Part shown: positions 38,301-53,300 of the stretch, piece by piece | How the letters are laid out: each line of letters opens with the position of its first letter | Numbering within the stretch: position 1 is the first letter of the stretch | NCBI GenBank assembly: GCA_026874595.1 | Contig: CM049315.1 | Location: 71,841,416 to 71,905,415, forward strand | From: Sipunculus nudus | Lineage: Eukaryota; Annelida; Sipuncula; Golfingiida; Sipunculidae | Length of the DNA stretch: 64,000 nucleotides | Direction: 5' to 3' | Program-made: the position numbers and the translations under genes | The notes under the pieces: model-generated | Database searches by the model: none | What the model saw: only the letters and a program-made list of their open reading frames with translations | Told to the model about the DNA's origin: nothing

Positions 38301-41300
38301 TTACGCGTGATGTGCGATTGCTGAATGGGGATTCCTGATAATGACATAACTTAAGAGAGGGTTTCCCTCCCCAGCATGAGTGCGCGTTAGTCTGTTTTGG
38401 GCTTAACACACCACAGAAACTACATTCACAGCTAATTAAGGCCATGTCAATTAGTGCAATGATTTTATGTGTGCCCATCTGACCAATAGGTATATGCTGG
38501 CATGGGCAAGTGGTCCTTACCAACCAGTGGTCAGGATACAGGGATTCATTTGATGGTCACAGGCTGAAGAAAGTGGTCATTGGTCATTGTAGCAGGGTGG
38601 TTGTGTTAGCAGGAGTTTTTATATGATGATTTATATAAGATTTGTCACTGACCGCAAAAGTAGTCATCTTGATGGGGTGGTCGTGATAGCGGGATGGTCG
38701 TCATGGAGATTTCACTTTACTGTATGAGCTACATTGTATAGCCTCATTGGCCAATCAGGACTCTGAGAACTGGAGCACATGATCACCATTTCCTACTCAG
38801 CTGTTGTTGTATTACGCTCACAAACATTCCAAACACTGTACTGGTTAATGAATGTCATTTATAAAGGATAGACAAGGAACAAATATATTTTGTATTCACA
38901 ACAGAAATGAAAAAAAAAATTGCTTGAAAAATGTGATAGATGTACAAAGAAGATGTGAGAGAGACTGTTGTTATTGTTGAAAACTACTAGCAAATGTAAT
39001 CTACCAGAATAAAGTTAACTAAGCCTCCCAATAACCCAACCCCTTCATTTGATATTAATCATATTGATGGTATGTTTGTTATATCTCCTATAATCACCCA
39101 GAAGCATACTATATGTCCCCTAAGGGAGTGGTCTTTTCACAGATTATTTAAGATAAACCTAATTAAGGTGGCATAGAAAGTTAATAAAAAAGTTCAGAAA
39201 GTCTAGATTTTTGATTGTATGTTTCATTTTTAAGCCGCAGTCATAAAATAGGGATCTACAGTATTTCATATATTTTCAGGCTGTAGAGAATGCTTTGCTG
39301 GACTTGACCATGGTTAACACCTGTGCTGTTCTAGCACAGGGAGAAGAAGGACAGGACAAATACCTGGTGGCATACATAGTACCCGAAGGACAGACAAGCA
39401 AGAGGGAGGTCAGAGCCGCCCTCAAGAGGAAGCTGCCCTTCTACATGATACCATCACACTTTATTTTCTTAGCCAGGTAGGATCAGTTACCACTCCAGCT
39501 GAAATCTGGAAGATTTTTAAGAGGTTGTTCAAGCTATGACTTCTTTTCTGTGCATAAATATTATTGTTTTCAGTTTCTTTGATTTTAAGCTTTGAGGCTT
39601 TTGAGCTAAGGGGCCCCCAGTTCAATCCATGCAAGTGCCTCCAAAGCAGTGAGAACAAAATGGAGATTTGTTTCTTTTTAAAAATCTTTTTTTTTGTTAT
39701 TGGAAGTAATCATCTCCATAATATGCAAATGCAGTATTCCATTCCTGTTTTAGACAACATGAGAGTGCAGTAGCACATGCTTCCTCTCATTTTGTATCCT
39801 GGTGTTAATCAGGCCTGGTGACTACTGCACCAGCAGGCCCTGTGCAGGTTTGTGTGGGTGTCCCCATTGCTGGGTAATGCCACCAGGGAACCCCAAAAGG
39901 GACAGTTATTTGTGAGTGAAACATACAGGCTGTGAACCTCTCTTTTATAACAAGTTATGAAGTGAAACAAAAATCAGAAAATGTTGATGTAGATTTTTGT
40001 CTTAATGTTTAACGTAGCATAGAACAAGTATAACACTGCTGTACTTGAAAATTTGACAAATATTCTGATTATTGCTCAAATGTCCTACTCATGAAGCTTA
40101 CAAATTGTGAATGGTAACAATTTTGAGGTTCTAAGGACAACCTGCAATTATCGATCATTTTTCTTTGGCAGAGAGTGTGGTCACCCAAAGCAGAGCCCAC
40201 TGTAGGTACATTTGATATGCTATTAGATTTACAGCCACATTTTGATTTTCCACAGTCTGCCAGTGCTGGCATCCTCTGGTAAACTGGACAAGAAGCAGCT
40301 GCCTCCTGTCAGCCGGGACGACCAGGAAGTCAGTACAGAAGGGCTGCCCTCCACGGAGACGGAGCAGCGGATCGTCCCAGCCTGGGCAGATGTGTTACAG
40401 GTCAAGGCCGTAGATGTCCAAGAAAGCTTCTTTGACATGGGAGGGTTAGTGTTGCAGAAAAAAAATCCTGATTTTGTAATCTGTAAATTTGTTTTTGTAT
40501 TTCTGTATTTGTAATTTCTTTTATATGTAATAAGTGAGATGGTGATAACAATTTTCCTTAATTATTATGACTGTTTTCTACTAGGTAGTTACAAGCAGCA
40601 TATAAAAATTCTTAATGAATTTATAATAAAAACTTTCCCCAGCTGTAAACTTTATCTGTCCTACATATGTTTTATTCATGGTGATCTTTGTTTTGTGCTT
40701 CTCTTATGCAATACTGATATTAATAAATAATATAATAATTATGTATAATTTATGGATTGTTTACTTCTGCTGTCAGCCATATAAAAGTAGAATTAATTAC
40801 CTATTTTAACTTGTTAAGAGATTGCTTCATTTAATGCACCTCTTCTGGACAAATCAATATCTGTATCAGAAAAGGACCTTTTTCAGGTTTCTCTTGCAAG
40901 GCATACACAATCTGTCTCCATTGTGGTCAGTATATTGAACTCTGTCACCATTGATGTACATGCAGAATTTTCCAGCAATTTTATTTTCTTTTATCTATAT
41001 ACCAGGCATTCACTTCTGGCCACAAAACTGCTACTGAAAGTTAAAAACATATTTGATGTGGAGCTGACAGTGAAAGATCTTTTCATGTACCCATCAATCC
41101 AGGCCATGGGCAAGTTGATTGACAGCAAGAAATCAACCAATCAGAGCCCAAGCCCCAGGGCAGCCACACCCACATTAGATCTACTTAAGGAAGTGGACTT
41201 GCATGACCAGGCAATGATTAAGTAAGTCATATTACTGTACTTTACTGAACTGTAATATATTCTTCAATAATATTAAACTCAAATGCTTTACTTGCCATAA

Positions 41301-44300
41301 ACCCCTATATAGAGTACTGTGAATTATATATTGTTTTGAGACCCAACTTTGCATTAACTGAATAATCAAATTGATTATACAGTGAAATCTTGAAATTATA
41401 TACACCAACAGGACCTTGTTAAAGTGTACACATTTTTCAAAGTGGTCATCTTGGTGAGGTCTTGTTTAAAGAGCAAAAATGAATTTGGACCAGGATAAAG
41501 TGGTTGTTACTTTTAGGTGGTCACTAAACCATGTGTGTCATTAGGTGAGGGTTCACTTTAGTAGTCCACTGGTTATCCAAATAGGTCATGTGTGTAACTG
41601 TTAGTTAGACATAGCTTAGTGGTTAAGGCATTGAATTTCAGAGCTCAAGGTCCCTGATTCAAGCCCTGCTGGTGCCTCTGTAGCCTCCCTGCCTATACAG
41701 CACAACGCTCTGAGGGTTCATACTTAGGAGTTTGGGTCAAATAAAAAATTGATGACACTCATGCTTCAGGCAAACAAACACATAACTTCTAAGTAAGTTG
41801 AAATAATTACTTTCAACAGAAGAACAGGACATGACTTGAATACAAAAATAGTGGGAACCCACAAAAGTTTCATAGGGCCCTCACGAAGTCCGGCGGTCCC
41901 ATGGAGGGTGGCCATCTTTAAGAGACACAAGACTGCCGAGAGAATTTAAAACCTTTCTCAGGGCCATAGATGGTAACTGGGCCCGATCCAGTTTGACTGT
42001 TTACATGTGCAACACACCAAGGTGTCCTTGTCTTTAACTAGACTGTTCCAGTTTGCCAGCTCACTAATCTTATAATGCATCCTCTAGGGAATATTTGTCT
42101 GATTATCTACAAGCTGACTTAGTGGATCCTTTTCACCTCCAGCCCCCCCCCCCCATACCATAAAAACTCGGCTTTACGATAAATACACAAAACACTTTAG
42201 GCAGGCACCTCAATGACATAATGGTGAAATCTCGTTGAACCTCAGATATTCGCTCATATACGTTTTAACAACAGGTTATGACTTCTTGATTTTTTTTAAC
42301 CCCATTCATACAAAACCTGAAAAATCTCAGTTCTAATGGTGTATCATGTCTGTCACAGAATAGATATGCAGCTGCGTGCTTTCTGGCGCTCAAAGCAATA
42401 TGGTGACCGGTGGAACCGAGCTCGTGTGATGCTGACGGGAGCTACAGGTTTCCTCGGGACTTTCCTTCTCCGAGATCTGTTGATACAAACAAAGGTCTGT
42501 ATAATTTTACTAAATAATAATACATTATTCTACAGTATTCTAATAGCATGAGTATTTTGTACACTTCTTTAATTGTATAAAATGGTTAGTTTTATTTTCA
42601 AATATACCCTTTTATGTCAAAATAAAAATCAGCAAATTTTACATTTTGTTAAAAGTTCCTTTCTTCTTTGAGAACTTTCATGATATCCATCAACCACCAA
42701 CCTAACATCAGTGCTGCCCTATACCTGTATTCCTGGATCAATACTGCATTAGATGCAAACAGGGACATACATATGATTAGGCTTGATTGTTCATCTTTAA
42801 TAATGTTTATTTCGCTGACTTTTTTACAGACTCAGATCTTCTGTGTAGTGCGTGCCCTGCCTGACAAGGAGAGCAAGGACAGATTGTTAGACTCCATGCA
42901 TCAGTTTGGTATCCTTACAAAAAGTCAGTCCCCCAGCGAGTCAGAGCAGAGACTACGAAAGTTGCTGAGTGAGAGGGTCACCACCATTGCAGGTCAGAGA
43001 AAGAAAATTTATAGGTAATATTACATAAAGGTATCAGGAATAAGAAAAGGAATTGTGTATCTGTAAACTAATAGGATAACTGTAAAGTAAAAGTGCACCT
43101 GTAAAGGTAAAGGAAACCTGAAAAGGAATAGTGTACCTGTAAAGGAAGAGTGCACCAGTAAATGAGTAGTGCACCTGTAAAGGTAAAGTTTACCTGTAAA
43201 GGCATACTGAACCTGTAAAGGCATAGTCCAGCTCTAAAGGAATAGAGCACCTGTAAAGGAATAGTGTAGCTGTAAAGGCATAGTCCAGCTGTAAGGGAAT
43301 AGAGCACCTGTAAAGGAATAGTACATCTATAACAGAAAAGTGGACCTGTGAAGGCATAATGAACTTGTAAAGGGATAGTCCAGCTGTAAAGGAAAAGAGC
43401 ACCTGTAAAGGAATAGTGTAACTATAAAGGAATATTGTACTTGTAAAGGAATAGTGTACCTGTAAAGGAATTCTGTACCTGTAAAGGAATGTTGTACCTG
43501 TATAGGCATAGTGTACCTGTAAAGGAATAGTAAATCTGCAATGGAAAAGTGTACCTGTAAAGGCATAATGAACCTGTAAAGGCATAGTCAAGCTGTAAAG
43601 GAAAAGCGTTCCTGTAAAAGAATAGTGCATCTGTAAAAGAATAGTGTACCTGTAAAGGAATACTGCACATGTGAAAGAATACTGCACCTATAAAGGAATA
43701 CTGCACCTATAAAGGAATAGTAGACCTGTAAAGGAATAGTGCACCTGTAAAGGCATAGTCCAGCTGTTAAGGTATAGAGCACCTGTAAAGGAATAGTGTA
43801 CCTTTAAAGGCATAATGAACCTGTAAAGGCATAGTCCAGCTGTAAAGGAATAGAGCACCTGTAAAGGAATAGTCCAGCTGTAAAGGTAAAGAGCACCTGT
43901 AAAGGAATAGTGTACCTATAAAGGCATAATGAACCTGTAAAGGAATAGTCCAGCTGTAAAGGTATAGAGTACCTGTAAAGGAATAGAGCACCTGTTAAGG
44001 AATAGTGTACCTGTAAAGGAAAAATACACCTGTAAAGGAATAGTGCACCTGTAAAGGAATAATGTACCTGTAAAGTAAAAGTGTACCTGTAACAAAATAG
44101 TGTACCTGTGATAATATAGTGTATCTGTAAAGGAACAGTGCACCTTTAAAGGAATAATGTACCTGTAAAAGAAAAGTGTACCTGTAACAATATAATGTAC
44201 CTGTGACAATATAGTGTACCTGTAAAGGAAAAGTGCAGCTGTAAAGGAAAAGTGCATCTATTAAGGTAAAGTGCACTTGTTAAGGAAGAAATACTGCTTC

Positions 44301-47300
44301 TGTAAAGGAAAAGGCCTACCTATAAAAAGAAGGAATACTACACCTCTAAAGGAATAGTGCACTTGTAAAAGCTTGTGTACCTGTTAAGAAATACTGTACC
44401 TATAAAGGAATAGTGTACCTGTAAAGGAATAGTGCACCTGAAAAGAAATACTGCACCTATAAGGAATACTGCACCTGAAAGTAATAGTGTACAGTAAAGG
44501 AAAAGTGTACTTGTAAAGGAATGGTGCACCTGTGAAGGAATAGTGTACTTGTAAAGGAATAGTTTACCTGTAATGGAATAGTGTCCTTGTAAAGGAATAG
44601 TGTTCTTGTAATGGAATAGTGCCCCTGTGAAGGAATAGTGTACCTGTAATAGAATAGTATACCTATAATGGAATAGTGTCCCTGTAAAGAAATAGTGTAC
44701 TTTTAATTGAATACTGTACTTGTAAAGGAATAGTGCACCTGTAAAGGAATAGTGCACCTGTAAAGGAATAGTACACCAGTAAAGAAATAGTGCATCTGTA
44801 AAGGAATAGTGTACCTGTAATGGAATACTATACTTGTAAAGGTATAGTGTACCTGTATAGGAATAATGCACCTGTAAAGGAATAGTTTACCTGTAATGGA
44901 ATAATATATGTGTAAAGGAATAGTGTTCTTGTAATGGAATAGTGCCCCTGTAAAGGAATAGTGTACTTGTAAAGGAATAGTGCACCTATAAAGGAATACT
45001 GTTCTTGTACATGTAAAAGAATAGTGTACCTGTAAAGGGAAAGTGTTCCTGTAATGAAATAGTGTACCTGTAAGGGAATAGTGTACCTGTAAAAGAATAG
45101 TGTACCTGTGAAGGAATAATGTACCTGTAAAGGAAAAGTGTACCTATAAAGGAATGGTGTACCTGTAAAGGAAAAGTCCTTAATAGCATGATGCAATATG
45201 TTCCACCAATCATTTTCTTTCTTTAGGTCTTTTAATATGCTTTTAAACTTTGACATCTCCATTGTAGGTGATGTGGCCTTGAACAACCTTGGTTTGACTG
45301 AGGATGAATACATGTACCTGTCTACAGAGATAGACATGGTGATCCATGCAGCAGCCCAGGTCAACCTTATCTACCCATATCAGGTAGGATTAAAAACTAA
45401 ATATGTTACATATGTGATAAAATGGATTGACAGAAGGTCAAATTTGCTGATATATAGGATTTTGTGAACCCCATAACTTTTTAAGTACCCTTAAATATCA
45501 AACTAAATGACAAAATCTCAAAACATCTATTTTGTTTTGCTCTTATCAAGTTTCTTTCTAACATAAAATTGAATTTTTAAATTTTGATTCTGGATATTTC
45601 AATCACAGTTCAGAAGTGGATCCAGGGGTCCAGGGGGTCTGGACCCCCCTTTTTCACCCGAAGCAACCATTTTTAAAGGGTTTAAGATGAAATTTTGCAG
45701 CCTGGACCCCCCCTTTTCCGGACCTGATGACCTTTTTTTTAAGGATGTTCATGATTCCTCTAGATTTGCCCCCCCCTTTTCTAAATCCTGGATCTGCCCC
45801 TGCAGTTCATATTGAAATATCCAGAGTTGTGGGGGAAAAGATGTTTGATATCACAAAAAAGTCTTTAAGAAGTGTAGGAGCCCTGTAATTACAGTGCAAC
45901 CACCTTTGGAACTGACCAAAGTGGTCCTAATTTGGGGATGGTTGCAAAAAATTCTAAAGTTACCTGGATTATATATCCGGGTCCAAGAAAAGTGGTTGTA
46001 ATTTGTAGGCCAGGTGGTCGCAATTGTGGGGTGGTCCTAAGGTGGGGTTCAACTGTAAATTATATATTTATTTATATTAAGTGATGAGAAAGTCCTGTGT
46101 AGAATGTGTATTCAGGGCATCAATGTTAAGATATATGGATTATTGCATGCTTTATATATCTATGGCACTAATGTGAAATATGTGAATGTGATATATATAG
46201 ATTTTAGATATGATTCTCTTTCAGAATATCAAAAATATTTGATGATTACAACTGTTGCCTCATATGTTTTATTGTGTATATTTCCTTTTTCAGGCTCTTC
46301 ATGGAACCAATGTCCTTGGAACACAGAATATTATTCTATTTTCCCAAACAAACAAGATCAAACCACTTCACCATATCAGGTTTGTGTTTAAAACTGATAG
46401 AAATTCCTTTGGAATATTCTCTCAAGATAAATGCTCTCAGTCACCTTTGCTGTGGCCACCATTGCATAAATATGGAAGCTGAAACTGAGAAAATAAGTTT
46501 AAACAAACAAGTTCATGGAATGTTTTGTTCTTTGCTTCTGCCTCTTGTTATTTAGCTTCCTGTGATCTTCATGCTTGCTTCTCAATATGTTATAGTTTTT
46601 ATTTATTTTCCCCCGAAGATGTCACCCGTGTCAATTGTCCCCTTAAGATGTCTCAACATGTAATAGTTTTTGTTGTGAATTGGGAACAAAAGGGAAGGTT
46701 TCTATTTGTTTTGGAGCTGGTGATAATAATTTTCGGACAGAAACTTCAAAACCAATCCCAACCAAGTTATGCATGAGAGCAATCACTGACCTGAATTTGA
46801 ATGAAATCGGATAATATTTAGGAAAGTCTTCTCGGAAATGAAAACCTGACAGGCGGACAGAGAGAGGGACAGACGGATGGACAGACAGATGGACAGACCG
46901 ACAAACCTAAATCAATGTCCCCCATTTTGCAGGAGCAAGGCACAAAAAGTGAAGATAACCTAATCAGGCTGTGACTTTTAAGTAGTTGGGCTGATGCTGT
47001 GAGAAATTATAATTTCAATCATTGAATTGTAGGATCAAGTCGACTTTTTAAGGACTTTGACTCGTACTGTGACTGGAGGGTCCTAGACTTGGACTTGTAC
47101 TCAGACTCGGAGGTAAAGATTTAAGAAATCAGGATGAGCCCATGTCCAATCCATCAGAAAAAAACTCTGTCTCAGAAGGCCTAACATTCATGTTAGAAAT
47201 TCCACCATAAAGACCTACAGGTGGCAGATAATGACAGAGTATTACAAAATCAAGTTTAGACTATGTACCAAACTCAATCTCTATGTTGGAAGTTAAATGC

Positions 47301-50300
47301 AATTCACTATTAAATTAAAAACCTTGCCTTAACTTACTTAAAATACATGTGATGATCTCAAATATGAATTATAAGGTGATTTAAATAAAAACATTTTGGA
47401 CTCGGACTTGAACATGAGTTCCAGAAGACTCAGACTCAAGAGAAGTCAGACTTGGACTGAAAGCTCAAGGCCTTAGACTTGGATAGTTGTTAGTGTGGAC
47501 TCAACCACATCACAAAGTATTGGTAAAAATTTGATGACCAGTTATGGATAAAGTATTTTTAAAAGCAGTTTGTATAATTTGGTTTATGTCTTTGAATAAT
47601 GTAAAAATTAAACTCTGTGCTGGAATTAGTGGTTAAACAATTGAAGTTTAGGTCACCAGTTGGGAACAAATAAGTGCCTGCAAAATGGAAAAAAACAAGG
47701 TGCCTACTATTTCAAGGTTTAAATATATGGTTTAAACAGCAAAAAAAAAAATTTAAGGGGGCTGCCATGCCAAGATGGTAGCTAGGTAAGTTTTTATTGT
47801 AGCAATATTGAAGTAATTAATAGGGGTTGTTGATCAATAAAACAACTTCCTTCAAATATGTTGATAATAGATTTTCATGTTTTTTATTGTTTAATGTGTA
47901 ATACAGATTTGTAAATTTCTAAAAAAAACTCCAGTCCGATGCCTGAATTTACCACTTTTGTATGTATTTTGAAATAGTTTTTCTCATTAGTAGACATTGA
48001 TGATTATGATGATTCTTCTAAGAGACATCAATTACTGGATCATTTAAGAGAATTTGATGCTCATATATGTAAATACATATATTGATGTACATAAGAACAG
48101 ATTGGTCATTAAGAGTAATGTGTTGAAAATATAATTATATATTTTACATGAATTATCAGGACTGGATTATTAAAAAAAGGTGTTTGGCTGGTTTGTTTGT
48201 TAGCAGCTTTACAACTTATTAAATTCAGTTTTATAAAAGAATATAGAGAGTACGAGTAACACCCAAGGAATAATCCATCGAATTTTTGTTCAAATGCTTC
48301 TTTACCATTGTGAGATAGATATAGGATAGTATATTTATATGTGGTATACATCTGGTCCCTGACAACTTTCTACTTTATCCAATGTAAGGATGTGGTAAAA
48401 ACAAGTTAAGTGTCTTTATCTGCAGCACGGATGGTGTGTTCCCTGAGGGATGTAAGAACTGTGGTGAGGATGCAGACATGATGTCATATGTCAGTCAACT
48501 ACAAGATGGATACTCTCAGTCAAAGTGGGTGGCCGAGCAGCTAGTTCAGAGAGCTAAAGACAGAGGTCTCCCCTGTACAATATACAGACCTGGTAGGGGG
48601 CACTTCAGAATAGAATTGACCTAACTTTGAACTATGCATGACCTTAATATCATATTCATTAAATGAATAATCATGAGCAGGGCAGTTGTGAGCAATCAAT
48701 CAGGTTACTGTTGGCAGTGTAAATAATCAGTCACCTGCCAAATGCAAAATTTGTATAATAACCTCCTTTGTTACTTCTTGTGAGGTCCTTATTGTCTTGT
48801 AAACATCTCTCACAACAATAGACATGAAAATCCTTTTGTCTAATAGTTTACTGTATCTCATAAAAAGTGAAATCTTGAAGAAAATTTAAAAATAAAAATA
48901 CCACATGTACTTGGAGATATAAAACTAACATGACTTCTTATGTCATTGTCCAGGGAACCTCTCAGGAGACAGTGACAAGGCCTGCTGGAACCCCCAGGAC
49001 TTCACGCTCCAGGTGCTCCGGGCCTGTGTCCTGACTAAATCTGCTCCGGATGTTGACTGGAAGATGGAGATGACTCCAGTTGACTTTGTCAGCTCTACGG
49101 TAGTCAGGCTGACTCAGAAGTCAGCGCTGTCCCTGGGCAAGGTCTTCCATCTGATTAATACTAACCCATTAGAGTTCAAGTAAGACAGTATTTATTGCTA
49201 ACATTTTATTCACTGTAGCTCTTATATCAAGGTTTATGGATTTTCTGTAAAATAAGAATGGCATATTTTTTTTAAGTTGTCATTTCACAGATAAATATTT
49301 TAGGGACACAAGATTTTAAAACTGAAAGATGAAAGTGCTGTGGTTTAGAATAGCTTCTGCATGCATTATTTGACATTATATATCCATTTTATATCATTAG
49401 GTATCATTCAATAAACAAAATATATGTTAGTGTACAGTGTATATTAACCTATCAATAATAATACAAATTAGAATACACTAAAATATACTATTGAACCAAT
49501 ATCTCAACAAAATTTATATTAAACATTAGATCTTTCATCTCTCACCAGGTGGCTTTGTGACTGGGCAGGTGCTCATGGCTACCCCATGAAAAAGATACCA
49601 TACAAAGACTGGGCAGAAAGGTATTTCAGATGTTTAGTTCTCAATTAATGATGAATCTTCATTAGATTTGAATGATACCTTTATAATATGTGCTGAGTAA
49701 CAGAAGTCAGCATTTTATTTCCTTTTTTTGTACATTATATATTATTAGGTTTTTTATTACCATGCCTATGTTATGTGTATAAACAGGGTTACAGAAATAT
49801 TACTAACTTAAATGTACTTAATCATAAAACTTTAACCAACAAATTATGTAAAATATGCCTTAACTAGAAATCTGCATTCTGAGGAATGCAAGTCCCTAGT
49901 GTGGGATACTCCTGAACCCATGGTTGCATTCTCTTTGCATTGGCCCATATTCCCAGGTTCATTCATGCATTAGTTACTGTACATTTGTAAATATTCCTTT
50001 ATGACATTCCTGAATCTGTCTCATGTGCCAGATCCACACCATAATCTAACTGATTCTTAGTTTGCCCATTTTAAGAATGTGCTGAAAATTTCATTAAATT
50101 TTGTTCATAATTGCCTGAGTTCTGTTGTAATAAACACAAACACACACACAAACACACAAATGGGAATGAACACATCCTCTCCTGGAAGTGGTAAATAATT
50201 AAATTACAATAGTGAATAATATGTATATATACTTTCAGGTGCCGCAAGCTTGCCAGCGATTCAGGGACAAATGGCTTATTGCAAGGAATTATTGACGACA

Positions 50301-53300
50301 TGATCAGGTACACATACAGTTGATTTTTTTTCCATATATGACATGCCTAACTGCTTATTGCATAAAGGTAAGAGATCCCAGCGGTATGATCCAGTTAAAC
50401 TATGCAAGCATAAAATTAAAATTAACAAGTTAATGCTGAACTCTGAGAGGCAGATTATCTTTCTGATCTCAGTTTTATCATAATTAGAGCATGTTATAAT
50501 TGATTTATAAATCTTCTTTCAGTGATTTAAGACTTGGGTCCTGGATTCTGGACCTTAGTCTGCTATCTCTGTGTCTCAGACTTGAACTAGATGTTCCTGG
50601 ACCAGATTTGCTTTTGAGAAATCAAGTCCAGTCTGTTTTAAGTCCAGTAGCATTTGTCTCTGTTGTCTACTTTGTCACGTTAAGATTGGTTAAGTAAAAA
50701 AAACCTGCATTAACTAACATATAATACTCATGATTATCTCTTTTTTTACATTTTTAAAATATATTTTTATTGGACTCAGACTTTGACTTTTGTTTCTAAA
50801 AGACCAGGACTCAAAGATGGTAGACTAAAATGGACTCAAAACTTAAATGATCAGACTAGCACTTCATCTCGGAGAGTGTGGACTTGTCTACTGCACTCTG
50901 TCCACTGTCACGTATCCTGTGTTTACCATTTTATACATTACAGGGATGAGTCTTTCTTCACCTCACTGAGTACCTACACAAATGATGGTTTCCAGTCAGT
51001 GTTAAAAACTCTGGACATTTCATACCCAGAACTCAGCTACGATCTCATCAGCCGCTACTTCCAGGGTCTGACGGCTCAGGGAATCCTCCCTAAACCTCAG
51101 CGTACCTTCATGTCAGGTGAGACCAACAACTCCAAAACTATATGTTAGAAAAATAAGAAAAGGGTAGAGACATGCACTGTCAATACGTGTTTTCCCAGAT
51201 CACAAGCTGGCCCAATCACCTGTAAAGCTGCATCAAAGCTTGCTGACAGATGTATGAGGTGTTTATCTATGCCCTTTGCAAAATCTGGTTGACCTGATAT
51301 GCCGACAGATGTCTTTGCCGAGTGAGCTATTGGATCAGCATTTTCTGATATTATCTTTTAGTTAAAGGGGCCCAATCATCTACAAAGCAGGTTGAGTTAA
51401 CATGAAAAATAGCTTATTCCCTTTTAAATAAATCTGTAGCTGCCAAAATATTGCCTTGAAACCATTTGCTTACTCCTGTAAACGAGTGTTAAAAACAGTG
51501 AACCGGGTGCGATCGCAGGTGTTAACATAAAAACAGTGCATTGGGCCATGTGCTGTGTGGAGCCACAATACATGCCAATTAGGAGATGCCCTGACTTACT
51601 TGGCTAAAAAAATGTAATACATGTTCCTGCTGGCTGAAAGACCACGTGTTGCCCCTTAATCGGACCTCCGGTCACGCGGTCTTGATATGGTAAACAGACT
51701 GTGTTTAACAACAAGCAGGGCTATAACAGGGTATTAAACAGTCGAATGCAAGGAAATGAGGCTGTGTGCTGGAATGTTTAACTGGGGAAACTTTTGTATA
51801 AAGCAAAACTGAACTGATAGTGTGAAAGAATAGGAATAATATTGCTCCTGATTATGTCTCTTTAATAGATGTCAGATTTCTCAGATATTGGAACAGATCC
51901 CATTAACTTTGCTGGCCAGACAAGGTTTACAAGTCTCAGCTGGAAACTGGGTTGACATGTTGGAGGGGGGTTAATATTAGATATTAAATAAATGATTTAA
52001 GTGATAAGAGCATGTTTATATTACTTACTTTCCAAAGTCCACTGAGTGATTATCAGGAAAATAAGGTTTTATAAAGAACAAGACAAGTATATTTGAATAA
52101 CCACACTTGTACTTTAGCCAGAGCAAGTGGCATTTAAGTTTCATTATCCCGAGAGTGCATCTTTAAATTTCAGTGGCAGATTGATTCCATAATATTGTTT
52201 TTATTGGTTTCATACATTCTCCATGTAGATCATATATCATGCTTTTTTTCAAAATTGCCCCCATTCAATGGGTAAGACATAAAAATTTACCCAATAGTTT
52301 TCTCCCAAGTAACCTGTAATATGGTGACATCTGCAGGGAGATTTTTACACTAGAACTCACATAGTTTGTTGTTTATACAGCAGATGGCAGCACAATTATT
52401 ATGCAACTGGTATTATATTTTACCATTTCTATTGCACAACATTGAGTGTGGCTTGAGTACTTTAAGATTATAAAACATATATATTGTTACAGTTACAATA
52501 TATTTTTTAAAGTAAGTCAATCAAGACTGATCTGATCATGGAAAGTAAATTAACAGACAACAAAGCAACTCAGCATGGTGGGTATGTATTTATGACATTG
52601 CCAATCACTGGTGAAAATGTAAATACACCAGGTATTATAATCATTTTTTATTAATGTTTGATTTAAAAATTATTGATGTTTAAGTCCGAATATCACATTA
52701 TCATCTGATGCAGGACAAGGATTGGCTTTCTGATCATGCAGAAATCTTGAATTTTTCATTTCAACTTTGATTGTCATTTGGTTTGAACCAAAATCCATGA
52801 TGGGGGGGGGGGGGGGGGGGGTTATTCAGGGTTCGGGAAAGGAGAGGGGACTGCAACCCAGGGAAACCAAATTGGGAAATCCTTATAATCTAGGTCCGGA
52901 AAAAGGGAGTCTAGACCAGAAACATTGGTTTTAAACCCTTTTATTTGTTGCCATGGGGGGGGGGGGCTGCTAAGGGGGGGGGGGGGGTCCCTGTTTGTCC
53001 CCTCTGCATCCACTACTGAAATTTTGGTGTAACCTGTTTACATTTATTTTCGATTTCCAACAAATTTTGACACTTTACATTAACAAAAATTTAGCAGTAT
53101 CTTTTTTTCAACTTTGTTGTATAGATATTTACCAAATTTTCAACAGCTTTTACTGAGACTGTTTACTTAAGGTTATTTGGAATCTTTGAAACATTAAAAT
53201 AAATATGCAATAATGTTTGCCCTTAAAGAGTCTAGCCATAAAAGGAGTTTTAGGTGCCAAATTTTAGTGTGCTATAGTGAGGCTGTAAATTGTAAAGGGT

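Noticed and set aside
43021-45364. Many long minus-strand reading frames rich in [16 protein letters not shown]-like repeats
   Set aside because: They are translations of the 19-bp intronic minisatellite, whose minus strand happens to have few stops. All three frames give similar periodic peptides, as expected from a repeat and not from a gene.
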